Assembly (NCBI GenBank): GCA_017503945.1
Contig: JAFVSB010000155.1
Location: forward strand, 1 to 44,026
Origin: Clostridia bacterium
Lineage (GTDB): Bacteria; Bacillota; Clostridia; UMGS1810
Length of the DNA stretch: 44,026 bases
Direction: 5' to 3'
The translations under genes were made by a program, and so were the position numbers. The number at the start of each line of letters is the position of its first letter. The first letter of the stretch is position 1. Below the pieces are notes generated by a model. The model was not told the origin of the DNA. It ran no database searches and was given only the letters and a program-made list of their open reading frames with translations. Positions 17,467 through 25,580 of the stretch are shown here, one piece after another.

Positions 17467-18327
17467 ATGAAAAATCTTGCATCAATTAAGGTAATTAAAG
17501 AAATTCTATCAGATTCAGGCTTTAAGTTTTCCAAGTCGCTCGGTCAGAACTTTCTTATAGACGAAAATGCTTTGGAAAAGATAGTGAGTGCAACTGAGCT
17601 CACGCCAGAGTGCGGTGCGCTTGAAATAGGCCCTGGCTTTGGCACCCTTACCCAGCGCCTTTGTATGGCAGCGGGCAAGGTTGTGTGCATCGAAATTGAC
17701 TCGGGCGCAATACCGATTCTGCAAAACAATTTGTCTGATTTTGAAAATTTTACCATAATAAATGACGATGTGCTAAAGTGTGACCTTGCAGCTATTATAA
17801 AAGAGCATTTTGACGGCATGAGTGTGAAGCTTGCGGCAAATCTGCCATACTACATCACCACACCCATCATAATGCATGTGCTTGAAGCTCGCCTTCCCAT
17901 CGATTCGCTCACAGTGATGATTCAAAAAGAGGTGGCAATGCGCATTGCTGCACCCGAAGGCACAAAGGACTATGGCGCGCTAAGTGTGGCGGTCAACTTC
18001 TATGCCATACCCCAGGTGGTAGTGCATGTGCCGCCGTCGTCATTTATTCCTCAGCCCAAGGTGTCATCAACTGTGATTAAGCTCACAATGAGAGACAAGC
18101 CCCCCGTAGAGGTGGCAAGCGAAAAGGGCTTTTTCAGCGTGGTGAAGGCATCATTTGCCCAAAGGCGCAAGACACTGCTCAATGCCTTGTCAAATTCGCC
18201 TCAGATTCCTCTTGGCAAAGCAGAGGTAAGCCGGGTGCTCTCTAAGTGTGGCATCGACGAAAAGCGCCGCGGCGAAACGCTCACCATGCAGGAGTTTGCA
18301 GATGTGGCAAATATGATTTTTAAATAA
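17467..18327 (+). CDS. rsmA: 16S rRNA dimethyladenosine transferase RsmA (KsgA)
   Basis: Dimethylates A1518 and A1519 in helix 45 of 16S rRNA. 286 aa. Motifs: KSLGQNFLIDENALEKIV, ALEIGPGFGTLTQRL (SAM motif I), CIEIDSGAIPIL, NLPYYITTPIIM (motif IV NLPY) and VPPSSFIPQPKVSSTVI. An upstream in-frame ATG at 17410 overlaps divIVA by 41 bp; the ATG at 17467 has GGGAG before it and the right N-terminus. Ends in the first copy of a short tandem duplication, followed by a terminator. Confidence 0.96.
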   Translation: MKNLASIKVIKEILSDSGFKFSKSLGQNFLIDENALEKIVSATELTPECGALEIGPGFGTLTQRLCMAAGKVVCIEIDSGAIPILQNNLSDFENFTIINDDVLKCDLAAIIKEHFDGMSVKLAANLPYYITTPIIMHVLEARLPIDSLTVMIQKEVAMRIAAPEGTKDYGALSVAVNFYAIPQVVVHVPPSSFIPQPKVSSTVIKLTMRDKPPVEVASEKGFFSVVKASFAQRRKTLLNALSNSPQIPLGKAEVSRVLSKCGIDEKRRGETLTMQEFADVANMIFK

Positions 18328-18359
18328 TACAACAGATTGATTTTTAAATAATATAACAG
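18315..18359. repeat. Tandem 21-nt duplication at the rsmA stop codon
   Basis: Copies at 18315-18335 and 18339-18359, starting GATTTTTAAATAATA, differ at one base and are offset by 24 bp. The first copy contains the rsmA TAA; the second is untranslated. Confidence 0.7.
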
Positions 18360-18369
18360 GCTATATATA

Positions 18370-18422
18370 ACAGAAAAGCAGAGCTGCGAGGGGGAACGCA
18401 AGCTCTGCTTTTCTGTGTTTTA
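18370..18422 (+). terminator. Strong rho-independent terminator after rsmA
   Basis: A perfect 16-bp stem, ACAGAAAAGCAGAGCT (18370-18385) with 18401-18416, with further TGCG/CGCA pairing in the loop, then GTTTTAAGG. Confidence 0.9.
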
Positions 18423-18657
18423 AGGATTTTATAAGTTTATGGAGATTTCGTAGAAATGAAAACGTGATGTTTTCTGTCTACGATTATATAATACAAAGAA
18501 CTTATAACGCCAATATGAATAGTTTGTGAACTTTTTGTTAATTTGCTACTCTTTCTGTGTGCTCGGCGTGCAAAAAGCTTGCATAAACCGAGCGCAGTTT
18601 TTCTTGTCAAAAAGTCTACGAAAAGTAGAGTGATTTAAAGCATTTTTGATGAAAAAC
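18423..18657. other. Non-coding gap between rsmA terminator and parS
   Basis: No gene seen. A nested hairpin CGTAGA...TCTACG spans about 18449-18482. A TATAAT lies at 18487-18492 without a clear -35. A second nested hairpin GCTCGG...CCGAGC (18561-18594, inner TGCAA/TTGCA) is followed by GCAGTTTTTCTT, which looks like a terminator. Together these could bound a small RNA of about 100 nt; this is speculation. Confidence 0.4.
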
Positions 18658-18673
18658 TGTTCCACATGGAACA
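18658..18673. promoter_or_regulatory. parS: parS-like centromere site upstream of parA
   Basis: TGTTCCACATGGAACA, a near-perfect palindrome one base from symmetry at its centre. It closely resembles the Bacillus parS consensus TGTTNCACGTGAAACA. An identical 16-mer occurs at 20508-20523, on the other side of parAB. Confidence 0.85.
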
Positions 18674-18700
18674 TTTTTGTGGTAAAATATAAGAGCTTAC

Positions 18701-18729
18701 TTGACACAAACTACTAATGGTTATATAAT
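18701..18729 (+). promoter_or_regulatory. Promoter of parAB
   Basis: TTGACA (18701-18706), 17-bp spacer, TATAAT (18724-18729): a consensus promoter 28 bp after the parS-like site, so ParB spreading from parS could cover it. Confidence 0.85.
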
Positions 18730-18752
18730 AATGAAGAAAAGAGGTGCGACAT

Positions 18753-19523
18753 ATGGGAAAATGCATATCAATAGCTAATCAAAAAGGCGGTGTGGGTAAA
18801 ACAACCACATCTGTTAACCTTGCCTCTTGTCTTGGTGCTTCCAAAAAGAAGGTTCTTTTAGTCGACATGGATCCGCAGGGGAATGCCACAAGCGGAGTCG
18901 GCATAGACAAAGACGAATTAAATGGCAGCGTATATGACATTTTAATCAATTCGGCATCTGTAAAAGATGTCACTGTAAAAACAGAGTTTGAAAACCTCTG
19001 GGTGTGTCCGTCGGCAATTGATGTTGCGGGAGCCGAAATAGAAATGGTCGACATCGAAAAGAGAGAGTTTCTTATGAAAAACGCTCTTGAAAAGGTCAAA
19101 GACGACTATGACTTCATAATCATCGATTGTCCCCCGTCTCTGGGTCTTCTCACTCTCAACGCTTTTGTGGCATCAGACAGCATAATCATGCCTATCCAGT
19201 GTGAATACTACGCGCTTGAAGGCCTCAGCCAGCTCACTGCCACTGTGCGCACTGTCAAAAAGCAGCTCAATCCCTCAATCGAAATCGAGGGTGTGCTCCT
19301 TACCATGTATGATGTGCGCACCAACCTTTCTATGCTTGTGGCAGAAGAAGTGAAAAAATATTACAAAGAAAAGCTTTACAAAACTGTTATCCCCCGAAAT
19401 GTGCGTCTTAGTGAGGCTCCAAGCTATGGCGAGCCCATCAACTACTATGACAAATCATCAAAGGGCAGTCAGTGCTACACAAAGCTTGCCAAAGAAGTAA
19501 TCAAAGCCAACAAGAAAAAGTGA
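18753..19523 (+). CDS. parA: Chromosome partitioning ATPase ParA/Soj
   Basis: Deviant Walker ATPase that works with ParB on origin segregation and, in Bacillus, on DnaA control. 256 aa. Features: ISIANQKGGVGKTTTSVNLA (signature Lys in KGGVGKT), DMDPQGNATSGVG, IIIDCPPSLGLLTLNA and the C-terminal NVRLSEAPSYGEPI. A GTG at 18744 is possible, but the ATG at 18753 has AGAGGTG at good spacing. parB follows after 22 bp. Confidence 0.96.
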   Translation: MGKCISIANQKGGVGKTTTSVNLASCLGASKKKVLLVDMDPQGNATSGVGIDKDELNGSVYDILINSASVKDVTVKTEFENLWVCPSAIDVAGAEIEMVDIEKREFLMKNALEKVKDDYDFIIIDCPPSLGLLTLNAFVASDSIIMPIQCEYYALEGLSQLTATVRTVKKQLNPSIEIEGVLLTMYDVRTNLSMLVAEEVKKYYKEKLYKTVIPRNVRLSEAPSYGEPINYYDKSSKGSQCYTKLAKEVIKANKKK

Positions 19524-19545
19524 ACCGGTGTAAAGAGGTGAAGAT

Positions 19546-20415
19546 ATGGTGAAGAAAAAAGGCCTGGGCAAAGGCTTGGGAGCTCTTTTGACCGATGAAA
19601 ATCCGTCGATTGACTCCGAATCTATAAGCGAAATTAAAATAATCGACATAGAGCCAAACTCCTCGCAGCCGCGAAAAGAGTTTGACGAGGAACGCCTTGC
19701 AGAGCTTTCTGACTCTATAAAGCAATACGGTGTGCTATCGCCCATTTTGGTGCAGGAATCAGACAATGGTTATTATCGCATCATAGCAGGCGAACGCCGT
19801 TGGCGTGCATCAAAGCTTGCGGGTCTTAAAACTATTCCCGCAATAATCAAAAAAAACGAGAATCTGCACTTTTTTGAGCTTGCACTAATCGAAAATTTGC
19901 AGCGTGAAGACCTAAACCCTATTGAAGAAGCCCTTGGTTATCGCAGACTTATGACCGAATATGGTCTCACTCAGGAACAAGTGAGTCAAAAGATGAGCAA
20001 AAGCCGTTCGGGCATTGCCAACAGTCTCCGCCTCCTCAATTTGCCCGAAGAGGTCATGGGCATGGTGGAGCACGGCAAGCTTTCAGTGGGGCATGCCAAG
20101 GTGCTTTTGGCAGTTGATGATAGCGCAAAGCTCACAATGCTTGCCAAAAAGGCAGTTGATGAAGCCTTAAGTGTGCGCGACCTTGAAGTGCTCATCAAAA
20201 AAGGAGAAATCGCTCCCAAACCCAAAAAAGAAGTCGATTTGAATTTGAAGCTTGCTTTTGAAACAATCGAAAAAAATGTGAGTTCTATTTTGGGCACAAA
20301 GGTAAAGATTGTGGACAAGAACAACAAAGGTAAAATTCAGATTGAATACTATTCTGCCAAGGATTTGGAAAGAATAATTAAAATCATTCAAAAAGCCGAA
20401 AAAAACGACCTTTAA
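19546..20415 (+). CDS. parB: Chromosome partitioning protein ParB/Spo0J
   Basis: CTP-dependent DNA clamp that loads at parS. 289 aa. N-terminal ParA-stimulating Arg/Lys-rich peptide (MVKKKGLGKGLGALL), CTPase motif AGERRWRA (residues 81-88), ENLQREDLNP, helix-turn-helix LTQEQVSQKMSKSRSGIANS and C-terminal dimer domain. Specificity positions that separate ParB from Noc read R154, S160 and G182, the ParB-like state. Flanked by two identical parS-like sites. ATG follows AAGAGGTGAAG. Confidence 0.96.
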   Translation: MVKKKGLGKGLGALLTDENPSIDSESISEIKIIDIEPNSSQPRKEFDEERLAELSDSIKQYGVLSPILVQESDNGYYRIIAGERRWRASKLAGLKTIPAIIKKNENLHFFELALIENLQREDLNPIEEALGYRRLMTEYGLTQEQVSQKMSKSRSGIANSLRLLNLPEEVMGMVEHGKLSVGHAKVLLAVDDSAKLTMLAKKAVDEALSVRDLEVLIKKGEIAPKPKKEVDLNLKLAFETIEKNVSSILGTKVKIVDKNNKGKIQIEYYSAKDLERIIKIIQKAEKNDL

Positions 20416-20507
20416 AATCGACTTGTGCCAAACAAATCAAAATGCGCCAATGTGATTTTGCATCGAAGAGAAAAAGTCGCTTAAATTTTAATTTTGGCGG
20501 AATTTTG

Positions 20508-20523
20508 TGTTCCACATGGAACA
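20508..20523. promoter_or_regulatory. parS: Second parS-like site, downstream of parB
   Basis: Identical 16-mer to 18658-18673 (TGTTCCACATGGAACA), on the same strand. It overlaps the leader of the next gene and ends 15 bp before its ATG, next to AAAGGAG. Confidence 0.85.
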
Positions 20524-20538
20524 AAAGGAGTTGACTAT

Positions 20539-20928
20539 ATGAAACAAAACACAAAGTTTTTGTGGATGTATATTGGCATACTGTTTTCTTTTGCTCTCAT
20601 TCTGATAATCTTTGCAGGAATGAGCAGAAACACCGACACCGAGCAAAAAGAGGGTCTGAAAGCAGACATCGCGGCGCTCTCAACGCAAAACACCGCCCTG
20701 CTTACCGAAAACTCAAACCTGAAGGCTCAAATTGATGCTCTCATTGCCGAAAATGAACTTCTCAAGGCAAGCGACGCCGCATTTGCAGAAGCAGAAATAC
20801 TTCTGGCGAGCGCATGCGAAGCTTATGACAGGGGCGACAAAAAAGCATCAAAAGAAATACTTGCAGCCATAGACACTGCAAATCTCACACAATCCCAACT
20901 ATATATATATGATATGTTGACAAACTAA
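20539..20928 (+). CDS. Small bitopic coiled-coil protein of unknown function
   Basis: 129 aa with one TM helix (residues 8-27, FLWMYIGILFSFALILIIFAG), a leucine/alanine heptad coiled coil (about residues 38-75, with LKADIAALSTQNTALLTEN) and a helical C-terminal region (LLASACEAYDRGDKKASKEI) resembling a short TPR-like pair. ATG at 20539 after AAAGGAG. Lies between parB and serS; the parS-like site directly precedes it. I do not recognise a named family. Topology is probably N-in with the coil outside. Confidence 0.78.
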   Translation: MKQNTKFLWMYIGILFSFALILIIFAGMSRNTDTEQKEGLKADIAALSTQNTALLTENSNLKAQIDALIAENELLKASDAAFAEAEILLASACEAYDRGDKKASKEILAAIDTANLTQSQLYIYDMLTN

Positions 20929-20967
20929 CAAATAGCCCGAGAGGCTTTGAAAGGACAGTGTATATAA

Positions 20968-22239
20968 ATGTTAGACATCAAACTTATTAGAACAGAAACC
21001 GAAAAAGTAAAAAAGGCTCTTGCCAGAAGAAAAGAAGTTGTTGATATCGATGCGCTTTTGGCTCTCGACACCACCAGAAGAGAACAGCTTTTTGAAGTGG
21101 AGCAGCTCAAAAGCAAGCAAAATGAGGTTAGCAAGCAGATTCCCGCCCTCAAAAAGGAAGGCAAGGATGTGGCTCCCATATTTGCCGAAATGAAGCAGCT
21201 TTCAGAACAAATCAAAGAAATTGACGAGAAAGTTCGCGAGCTCGATGAAAAAATCCAGACCATCATGTACACCATTCCCAATCTTCCCAATGATGAAGTG
21301 CCCGATGGTGATACCGACGAAGACAATGTTGAGGTGAGACGCTTCTCAGAGCCCACCAAATTTGACTTTGAGCCAAAAGTCCACTGGGATGTTGGTGCCG
21401 ACCTTGACATCATCGACGCTCCCACCGCAGGCAAGGTTACAGGCACACGCTTCACCTTCTACAAAGGCCTCGGCGCAAGACTTGAGCGCGCAGTAATCAA
21501 TTTCTATCTCGACACTCACACCACGCAGAGCGGTTACACCGAAATCTTCCCCCCCTATATGGTGCACAGAAGAAGCATGGTAGGCACAGGTCAGCTTCCC
21601 AAATTTGAAGAAGATGCCTTTAAGGTTACAGGCACCGACTATTTCCTCATTCCCACTGCCGAAGTTCCTGTGACTAATATGTATCGTGATGATATTCTCG
21701 ATGGTTCCGCTCTTCCCATCAAGCATGTTGCATATTCTGCATGCTTCCGCGCAGAGGCGGGCTCAGCAGGCAAAGACACAAGAGGCCTTATCAGACAGCA
21801 TCAGTTCAACAAGGTTGAGCTTGTAAAATTTGCAAAACCCGAAGAATCCTATGAAGAGCTCGAAAAGCTCACCCGTGATGCCGAAAAGGTGCTTCAGCTC
21901 CTCGGTCTTCCGTACAGAGTGGTAAAAATCTGTGTTGGTGACCTTGGCTTTACTGCCGCCAAAAAATATGATATCGAAGTGTGGATGCCCAGCTACAACA
22001 GATATGTTGAAATTTCATCGTGCTCAAACTTTGAAGATTTTCAGGCAAGAAGAGCCAACATCAAGTTCAAAAACTCACCCAAAGACAAAGCACAGTTTGT
22101 GCACACTTTAAACGGAAGCGGTGTTGCCATTGGCAGAACTGTGGCGGCGATACTTGAAAACTTCCAAAACGAAGATGGCTCCGTGACCATTCCTGAGGTT
22201 TTGGTACCTTACATGGGCACAGACAAAATCACAAAATAA
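20968..22239 (+). CDS. serS: Seryl-tRNA synthetase
   Basis: Class II aminoacyl-tRNA synthetase. 423 aa. N-terminal tRNA-binding coiled-coil arm (residues about 25-100), motif 2 region FRAEAGSAGKDTRGLIRQHQF and motif 3 NGSGVAIGRTVAAILENFQ. An AAAGGACAG site lies upstream. No T-box leader was found in the 39-bp gap, so any amino-acid control must sit further upstream or be absent. Followed by a terminator. Confidence 0.98.
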   Translation: MLDIKLIRTETEKVKKALARRKEVVDIDALLALDTTRREQLFEVEQLKSKQNEVSKQIPALKKEGKDVAPIFAEMKQLSEQIKEIDEKVRELDEKIQTIMYTIPNLPNDEVPDGDTDEDNVEVRRFSEPTKFDFEPKVHWDVGADLDIIDAPTAGKVTGTRFTFYKGLGARLERAVINFYLDTHTTQSGYTEIFPPYMVHRRSMVGTGQLPKFEEDAFKVTGTDYFLIPTAEVPVTNMYRDDILDGSALPIKHVAYSACFRAEAGSAGKDTRGLIRQHQFNKVELVKFAKPEESYEELEKLTRDAEKVLQLLGLPYRVVKICVGDLGFTAAKKYDIEVWMPSYNRYVEISSCSNFEDFQARRANIKFKNSPKDKAQFVHTLNGSGVAIGRTVAAILENFQNEDGSVTIPEVLVPYMGTDKITK

Positions 22240-22275
22240 AATCTGATATCAGATAAACAGAGATTTATTTTCCTG

Positions 22276-22315
22276 CAGACCAAAGAGGGGGTATGCCCTT
22301 TTTGGTCTGTTTTTG
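22276..22315 (+). terminator. Terminator after serS
   Basis: CAGACCAAA (22276-22284) pairs with TTTGGTCTG (22301-22309), followed by TTTTTGTTG. Confidence 0.88.
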
Positions 22316-22389
22316 TTGTGAAACATCAACAACAAAAATGTTTTTAAAATGTCGAAAGTGTGCAAAACAACCAAAACGAAACGATTTTA

Positions 22390-22418
22390 TTGAAAAAACG
22401 GCAAAAAAATATTACAAT
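22390..22418 (+). promoter_or_regulatory. Promoter of the PucR-type regulator / ftsEX run
   Basis: TTGAAA (22390-22395), 17-bp spacer, TACAAT (22413-22418). A second TATAAT at 22418-22423 overlaps but has no matched -35. Confidence 0.65.
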
Positions 22419-22475
22419 ATAATATATATGTGAAAAATATGTACTTATATACTTTTATAAAATGGGGTGCACGAA

Positions 22476-23561
22476 ATGAATGTAAGATATTTCCAGCAAA
22501 TTACTCATCAAATGAAGGATGTAATGAACAGAGACCTCGGTCTTATCACCGATGGCGGCCTTGTTATTGCATCGAGTGAAAACTGCATCACAAATGCAGA
22601 TCTTGAATGTGTGCTCAGCTTTACAGAAGACAACATCGACACATTCACCTATAACGGCTTTACCTACAAGCCGATTGTTGCCATGGGCAAAATTGACTAC
22701 ATTATATTCGTAAAGGGTGATGATTCTCTCGCCAGAAACTATGCAGACATTTTGCAGGTGAGCTTTTCATCGGTCAAATCTCTTTATGATGACAAGCACG
22801 ACCGCCTTAATTTTATCAAAAACTTTTTGCTCGACAATATCCTTCCGGGTGATGTACTGGCAAAAGCTGCCGAGCTTCATCTTTCCATTGAAGCGCGCAG
22901 AGTTGTGTTTTTGATTCAAACAGAAAAGATGTCAGATTTTTCGGTGCTTGAGCTCATTGAAAACATGTACCCCAACAAGCAAAAGGATTTCATTGTGAGT
23001 GTTGATGAAAACAACATCGCTCTTGTAAAAGAGCTCGATAGTGACATGTCACTTTCAGAGCTTCAAAATGTTGCCAAAAACATCTGCCACAATATCAACT
23101 CTGAAATCATGACTTCGGCCACAGTGGGCATAGGCACAGTTGTGAGCAATATCAAAGAGATTGCCCGTTCTTACAAAGAAGCCAGAGTGGCTCTTGAAGT
23201 CGGCAAGGTTTTTGATGATGAAAAGAAAATACTCAGCTATGAAGATCTCGGCATTGGCAGACTCATCTATCAGCTTCCCACAACTCTTTGTGAGCTTTTC
23301 CTTACCGAAGTGTTCAAAAAGGGTTCTATCGAAGAGCTTGATCAGGAAATAATCTTCACAATCCAGAAATTCTTTGAAAACAACTTAAATGTTTCCGAAA
23401 CATCAAGACAGCTCTATGTTCACAGAAACACTCTGGTTTACAGACTTGACAAAATTCAGAAAATTACAGGTCTTGATCTGAGAATATTTGACCAGGCAAT
23501 CATCTTTAAGGTTGCCATGATGGTAAACAAATATCTCACCTCAAACGCAACAAAGCTTTAA
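22476..23561 (+). CDS. PucR/CdaR-type transcriptional regulator
   Basis: 361-aa protein with a poorly conserved N-terminal sensor-like half (LGLITDGGLVIASS is reminiscent of sugar-diacid or GAF-like sensors), a middle GGDEF-like CdaR region (SATVGIGTVVSNIKEIARSYKEAR) and a C-terminal PucR helix-turn-helix (NNLNVSETSRQLYVHRNTLV). A GTG at 22467 would add three residues; the ATG at 22476 is preferred after GGGGTG. It has its own promoter and lies 24 bp before ftsE, so it may be co-transcribed with the division genes. Its ligand cannot be inferred. Confidence 0.85.
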   Translation: MNVRYFQQITHQMKDVMNRDLGLITDGGLVIASSENCITNADLECVLSFTEDNIDTFTYNGFTYKPIVAMGKIDYIIFVKGDDSLARNYADILQVSFSSVKSLYDDKHDRLNFIKNFLLDNILPGDVLAKAAELHLSIEARRVVFLIQTEKMSDFSVLELIENMYPNKQKDFIVSVDENNIALVKELDSDMSLSELQNVAKNICHNINSEIMTSATVGIGTVVSNIKEIARSYKEARVALEVGKVFDDEKKILSYEDLGIGRLIYQLPTTLCELFLTEVFKKGSIEELDQEIIFTIQKFFENNLNVSETSRQLYVHRNTLVYRLDKIQKITGLDLRIFDQAIIFKVAMMVNKYLTSNATKL

Positions 23562-23585
23562 TGCTTTTAAAAGGGAGTTTTTTTA

Positions 23586-24278
23586 GTGATAACATTTGAA
23601 AATGTGTCAAAAATATATGACAACGGGTACGGTGCGCTAAAGGGTGTGTCTTTTCATATAGCCAAAGGAGAGTTTGTGTTTTTGGTTGGCTCAAGTGCAG
23701 CCGGCAAATCCACCATCATCAAGCTTATGATGAAAGAAGAAAGCGCCACGGGCGGCAGCATATTTATAAATGACATCGATGTAAATGCGCTAAGGCACCG
23801 TGAGATTCCGTATTTCCGCAGGACCTTGGGCGTTGTGTTTCAGGATTTTCGCCTGCTTCCCAACAAAAATGTTCAGGAAAATGTGGCATATGCCATGGAG
23901 ATTGTGGGTGCTTCCAACAAGGAAATCCGCAAAAATGTGCCATTAGTGCTCAGTCAGGTTGGTCTTTCTGCCAAAGCCAAGATGTATCCTCATCAGCTTT
24001 CGGGCGGAGAGCAGCAGAGAGTTGCCATTGCAAGAGCAATTGTCAACAACCCCGTTGTGCTCATTGCCGACGAACCCACAGGCAACCTTGACCCTGAGAC
24101 AGCTCATGAAATCATGGCCATAATGGAAGAAATCAACAAGCGCGGTACCACTGTTGTAATGGCCACACATGCCGAAAACATTGTAAACGATATGAAAAAA
24201 AGGGTAATCGTTGTTGAAAGAGGCATAATTACCCGCGATGAAAACGAAGGTGGATACGGATATGTTCAGAGCAATTAG
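23586..24278 (+). CDS. ftsE: Cell-division ATP-binding protein FtsE
   Basis: ABC-type ATPase that drives FtsX to activate septal or lateral peptidoglycan hydrolases. 230 aa: Walker A GSSAAGKSTIIKL (Ala for the usual Gly), FtsE-specific VVFQDFRLLPNKNVQENV, signature LSGGEQQRVAIARA, Walker B VLIADEPTGNLDPE and the H-loop ATHAEN. GTG start at 23586 after AAAGGGAG. It overlaps ftsX by 17 bp. Confidence 0.97.
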   Translation: MITFENVSKIYDNGYGALKGVSFHIAKGEFVFLVGSSAAGKSTIIKLMMKEESATGGSIFINDIDVNALRHREIPYFRRTLGVVFQDFRLLPNKNVQENVAYAMEIVGASNKEIRKNVPLVLSQVGLSAKAKMYPHQLSGGEQQRVAIARAIVNNPVVLIADEPTGNLDPETAHEIMAIMEEINKRGTTVVMATHAENIVNDMKKRVIVVERGIITRDENEGGYGYVQSN

Positions 24279-25554
24279 ACGAGCTTTCACCGAGGGCGTA
24301 AGCGGCATGGCCAAAAATGGTCTTATGACTGTTACATCACTTTTGGTTGTAACTGCCTGTATATTCGTCTTTGGTGTGTTTTTGATGTGTATTTTCAACA
24401 TCAATCATATGACAAGCAAAATGGCAAACGATTATCAGGTCGATGTGTATGTATCGCGTGATATCACCGTAGATGATGACAGCATTTCGGTGTTTGTGCC
24501 GCGTGATTTCAGCCTTGATGACGCTGCCTATCAGGAAAAGCTCAATAGTGTGGAAACTCTCATCATGGGAGTGCCCAATGTAGATGTGTCGAGCATCGCG
24601 TTTGTAAGTGCCAAGACAAAGCTTGAAAGCTTTCTTGCCACTCTTTCCGACGAAGAAAAGAATGACTATCAGGTCCCCTCAGATGGCGTGATAGCCGATA
24701 GCTTCTCGCTAAAGCTTGAAGACTACGATGCAAAAATCGAAACGCTTCGCCACCTTGGCGAGATAAACGGCGTGCAGGAGGTGCTCGATGGAAAAGAGAC
24801 CTATGCATATTTTGCATCTCTCGGCTCTCTTCCTACCACGGTGAGCACTGCCCGCTATGATGAAATAAAGGAGAGCATCAGAGCTGAAATTGCAAAGCTT
24901 GATAATGTTGATACCGAAGACATAGGCTTTATCGACGGCAAAGAAAAATTTGCAAGCTTCAAAGAGGGACTTTCCGAAGAGGAGCTAAAGGATTTTGAAG
25001 GACTTCCCGAAGATCTCGTGCCCGATGCTTATACCGTAAAGTTAAAAGACCTTTCGCTTGCCGATGACACAATAGCTAAGCTTGAGGCGCTGCCCCATGT
25101 GGAGAGCGTAGAAAACAGCCGCGATCTCATTGCGGTGATTGATAACCTCAAAGATATAGTTCAAAAAATATCCATATGGATCATTGTGGCGTTTGCTTTG
25201 GTGAGCCTGTTTATCATATCCAACACAATCAAGCTCACAGTGCACAACCGCCGCAAGGAAATAAACATCATGAAATATGTGGGCGCTACCGACTCCTACA
25301 TTCGCGGCCCGTTTATCACAGAGGGCATCATGATTGGTCTTCTTTCGGCAGTTTTGGCGTTCTTTGTGTCACAGTGGACCTACGAAGGTCTCATGAGCGC
25401 CATTAGCTCAAGTGCTTCGGCAATCAGTGCCAACATAGGCCTTATGAAATTTTCAGACATCTGGGCCAGACTTCTTGGTTCATACCTTGTGCTCGGAGGA
25501 GTTATTGGTGCGTTTGGAAGCTCCATCTCTGTGAGAAGATATCTCCATGTGTAA
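24262..25554 (+). CDS. ftsX: Cell-division protein FtsX with a duplicated extracellular domain
   Basis: Transmembrane partner of FtsE. 430 aa, long compared with the usual roughly 300. TM1 is near residues 22-47, and three C-terminal TMs carry the ABC3-permease pattern (LFIISNTIKLTVHNRRKEINIMKYVGAT). The extracellular loop between TM1 and TM2 spans about 250 residues and contains two related halves, about 90-188 and 199-297. Both have NVD..I.F...K.K..SF...LS.EE..D, D.V.D....KL.D and V..V at equivalent places. Start at 24262 (AAGGTGG upstream) rather than 24238. The neighbour M23 protein is the likely target. Confidence 0.95.
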   Translation: MFRAIRRAFTEGVSGMAKNGLMTVTSLLVVTACIFVFGVFLMCIFNINHMTSKMANDYQVDVYVSRDITVDDDSISVFVPRDFSLDDAAYQEKLNSVETLIMGVPNVDVSSIAFVSAKTKLESFLATLSDEEKNDYQVPSDGVIADSFSLKLEDYDAKIETLRHLGEINGVQEVLDGKETYAYFASLGSLPTTVSTARYDEIKESIRAEIAKLDNVDTEDIGFIDGKEKFASFKEGLSEEELKDFEGLPEDLVPDAYTVKLKDLSLADDTIAKLEALPHVESVENSRDLIAVIDNLKDIVQKISIWIIVAFALVSLFIISNTIKLTVHNRRKEINIMKYVGATDSYIRGPFITEGIMIGLLSAVLAFFVSQWTYEGLMSAISSSASAISANIGLMKFSDIWARLLGSYLVLGGVIGAFGSSISVRRYLHV

Positions 25555-25580
25555 TTTGTTTTAAGAAAGGATAGTGTGCT

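Noticed and set aside
20929..20967. T-box leader for serS
   Set aside because: The gap is only 39 bp, with no T-box sequence (AGGGTGG-like) or terminator.
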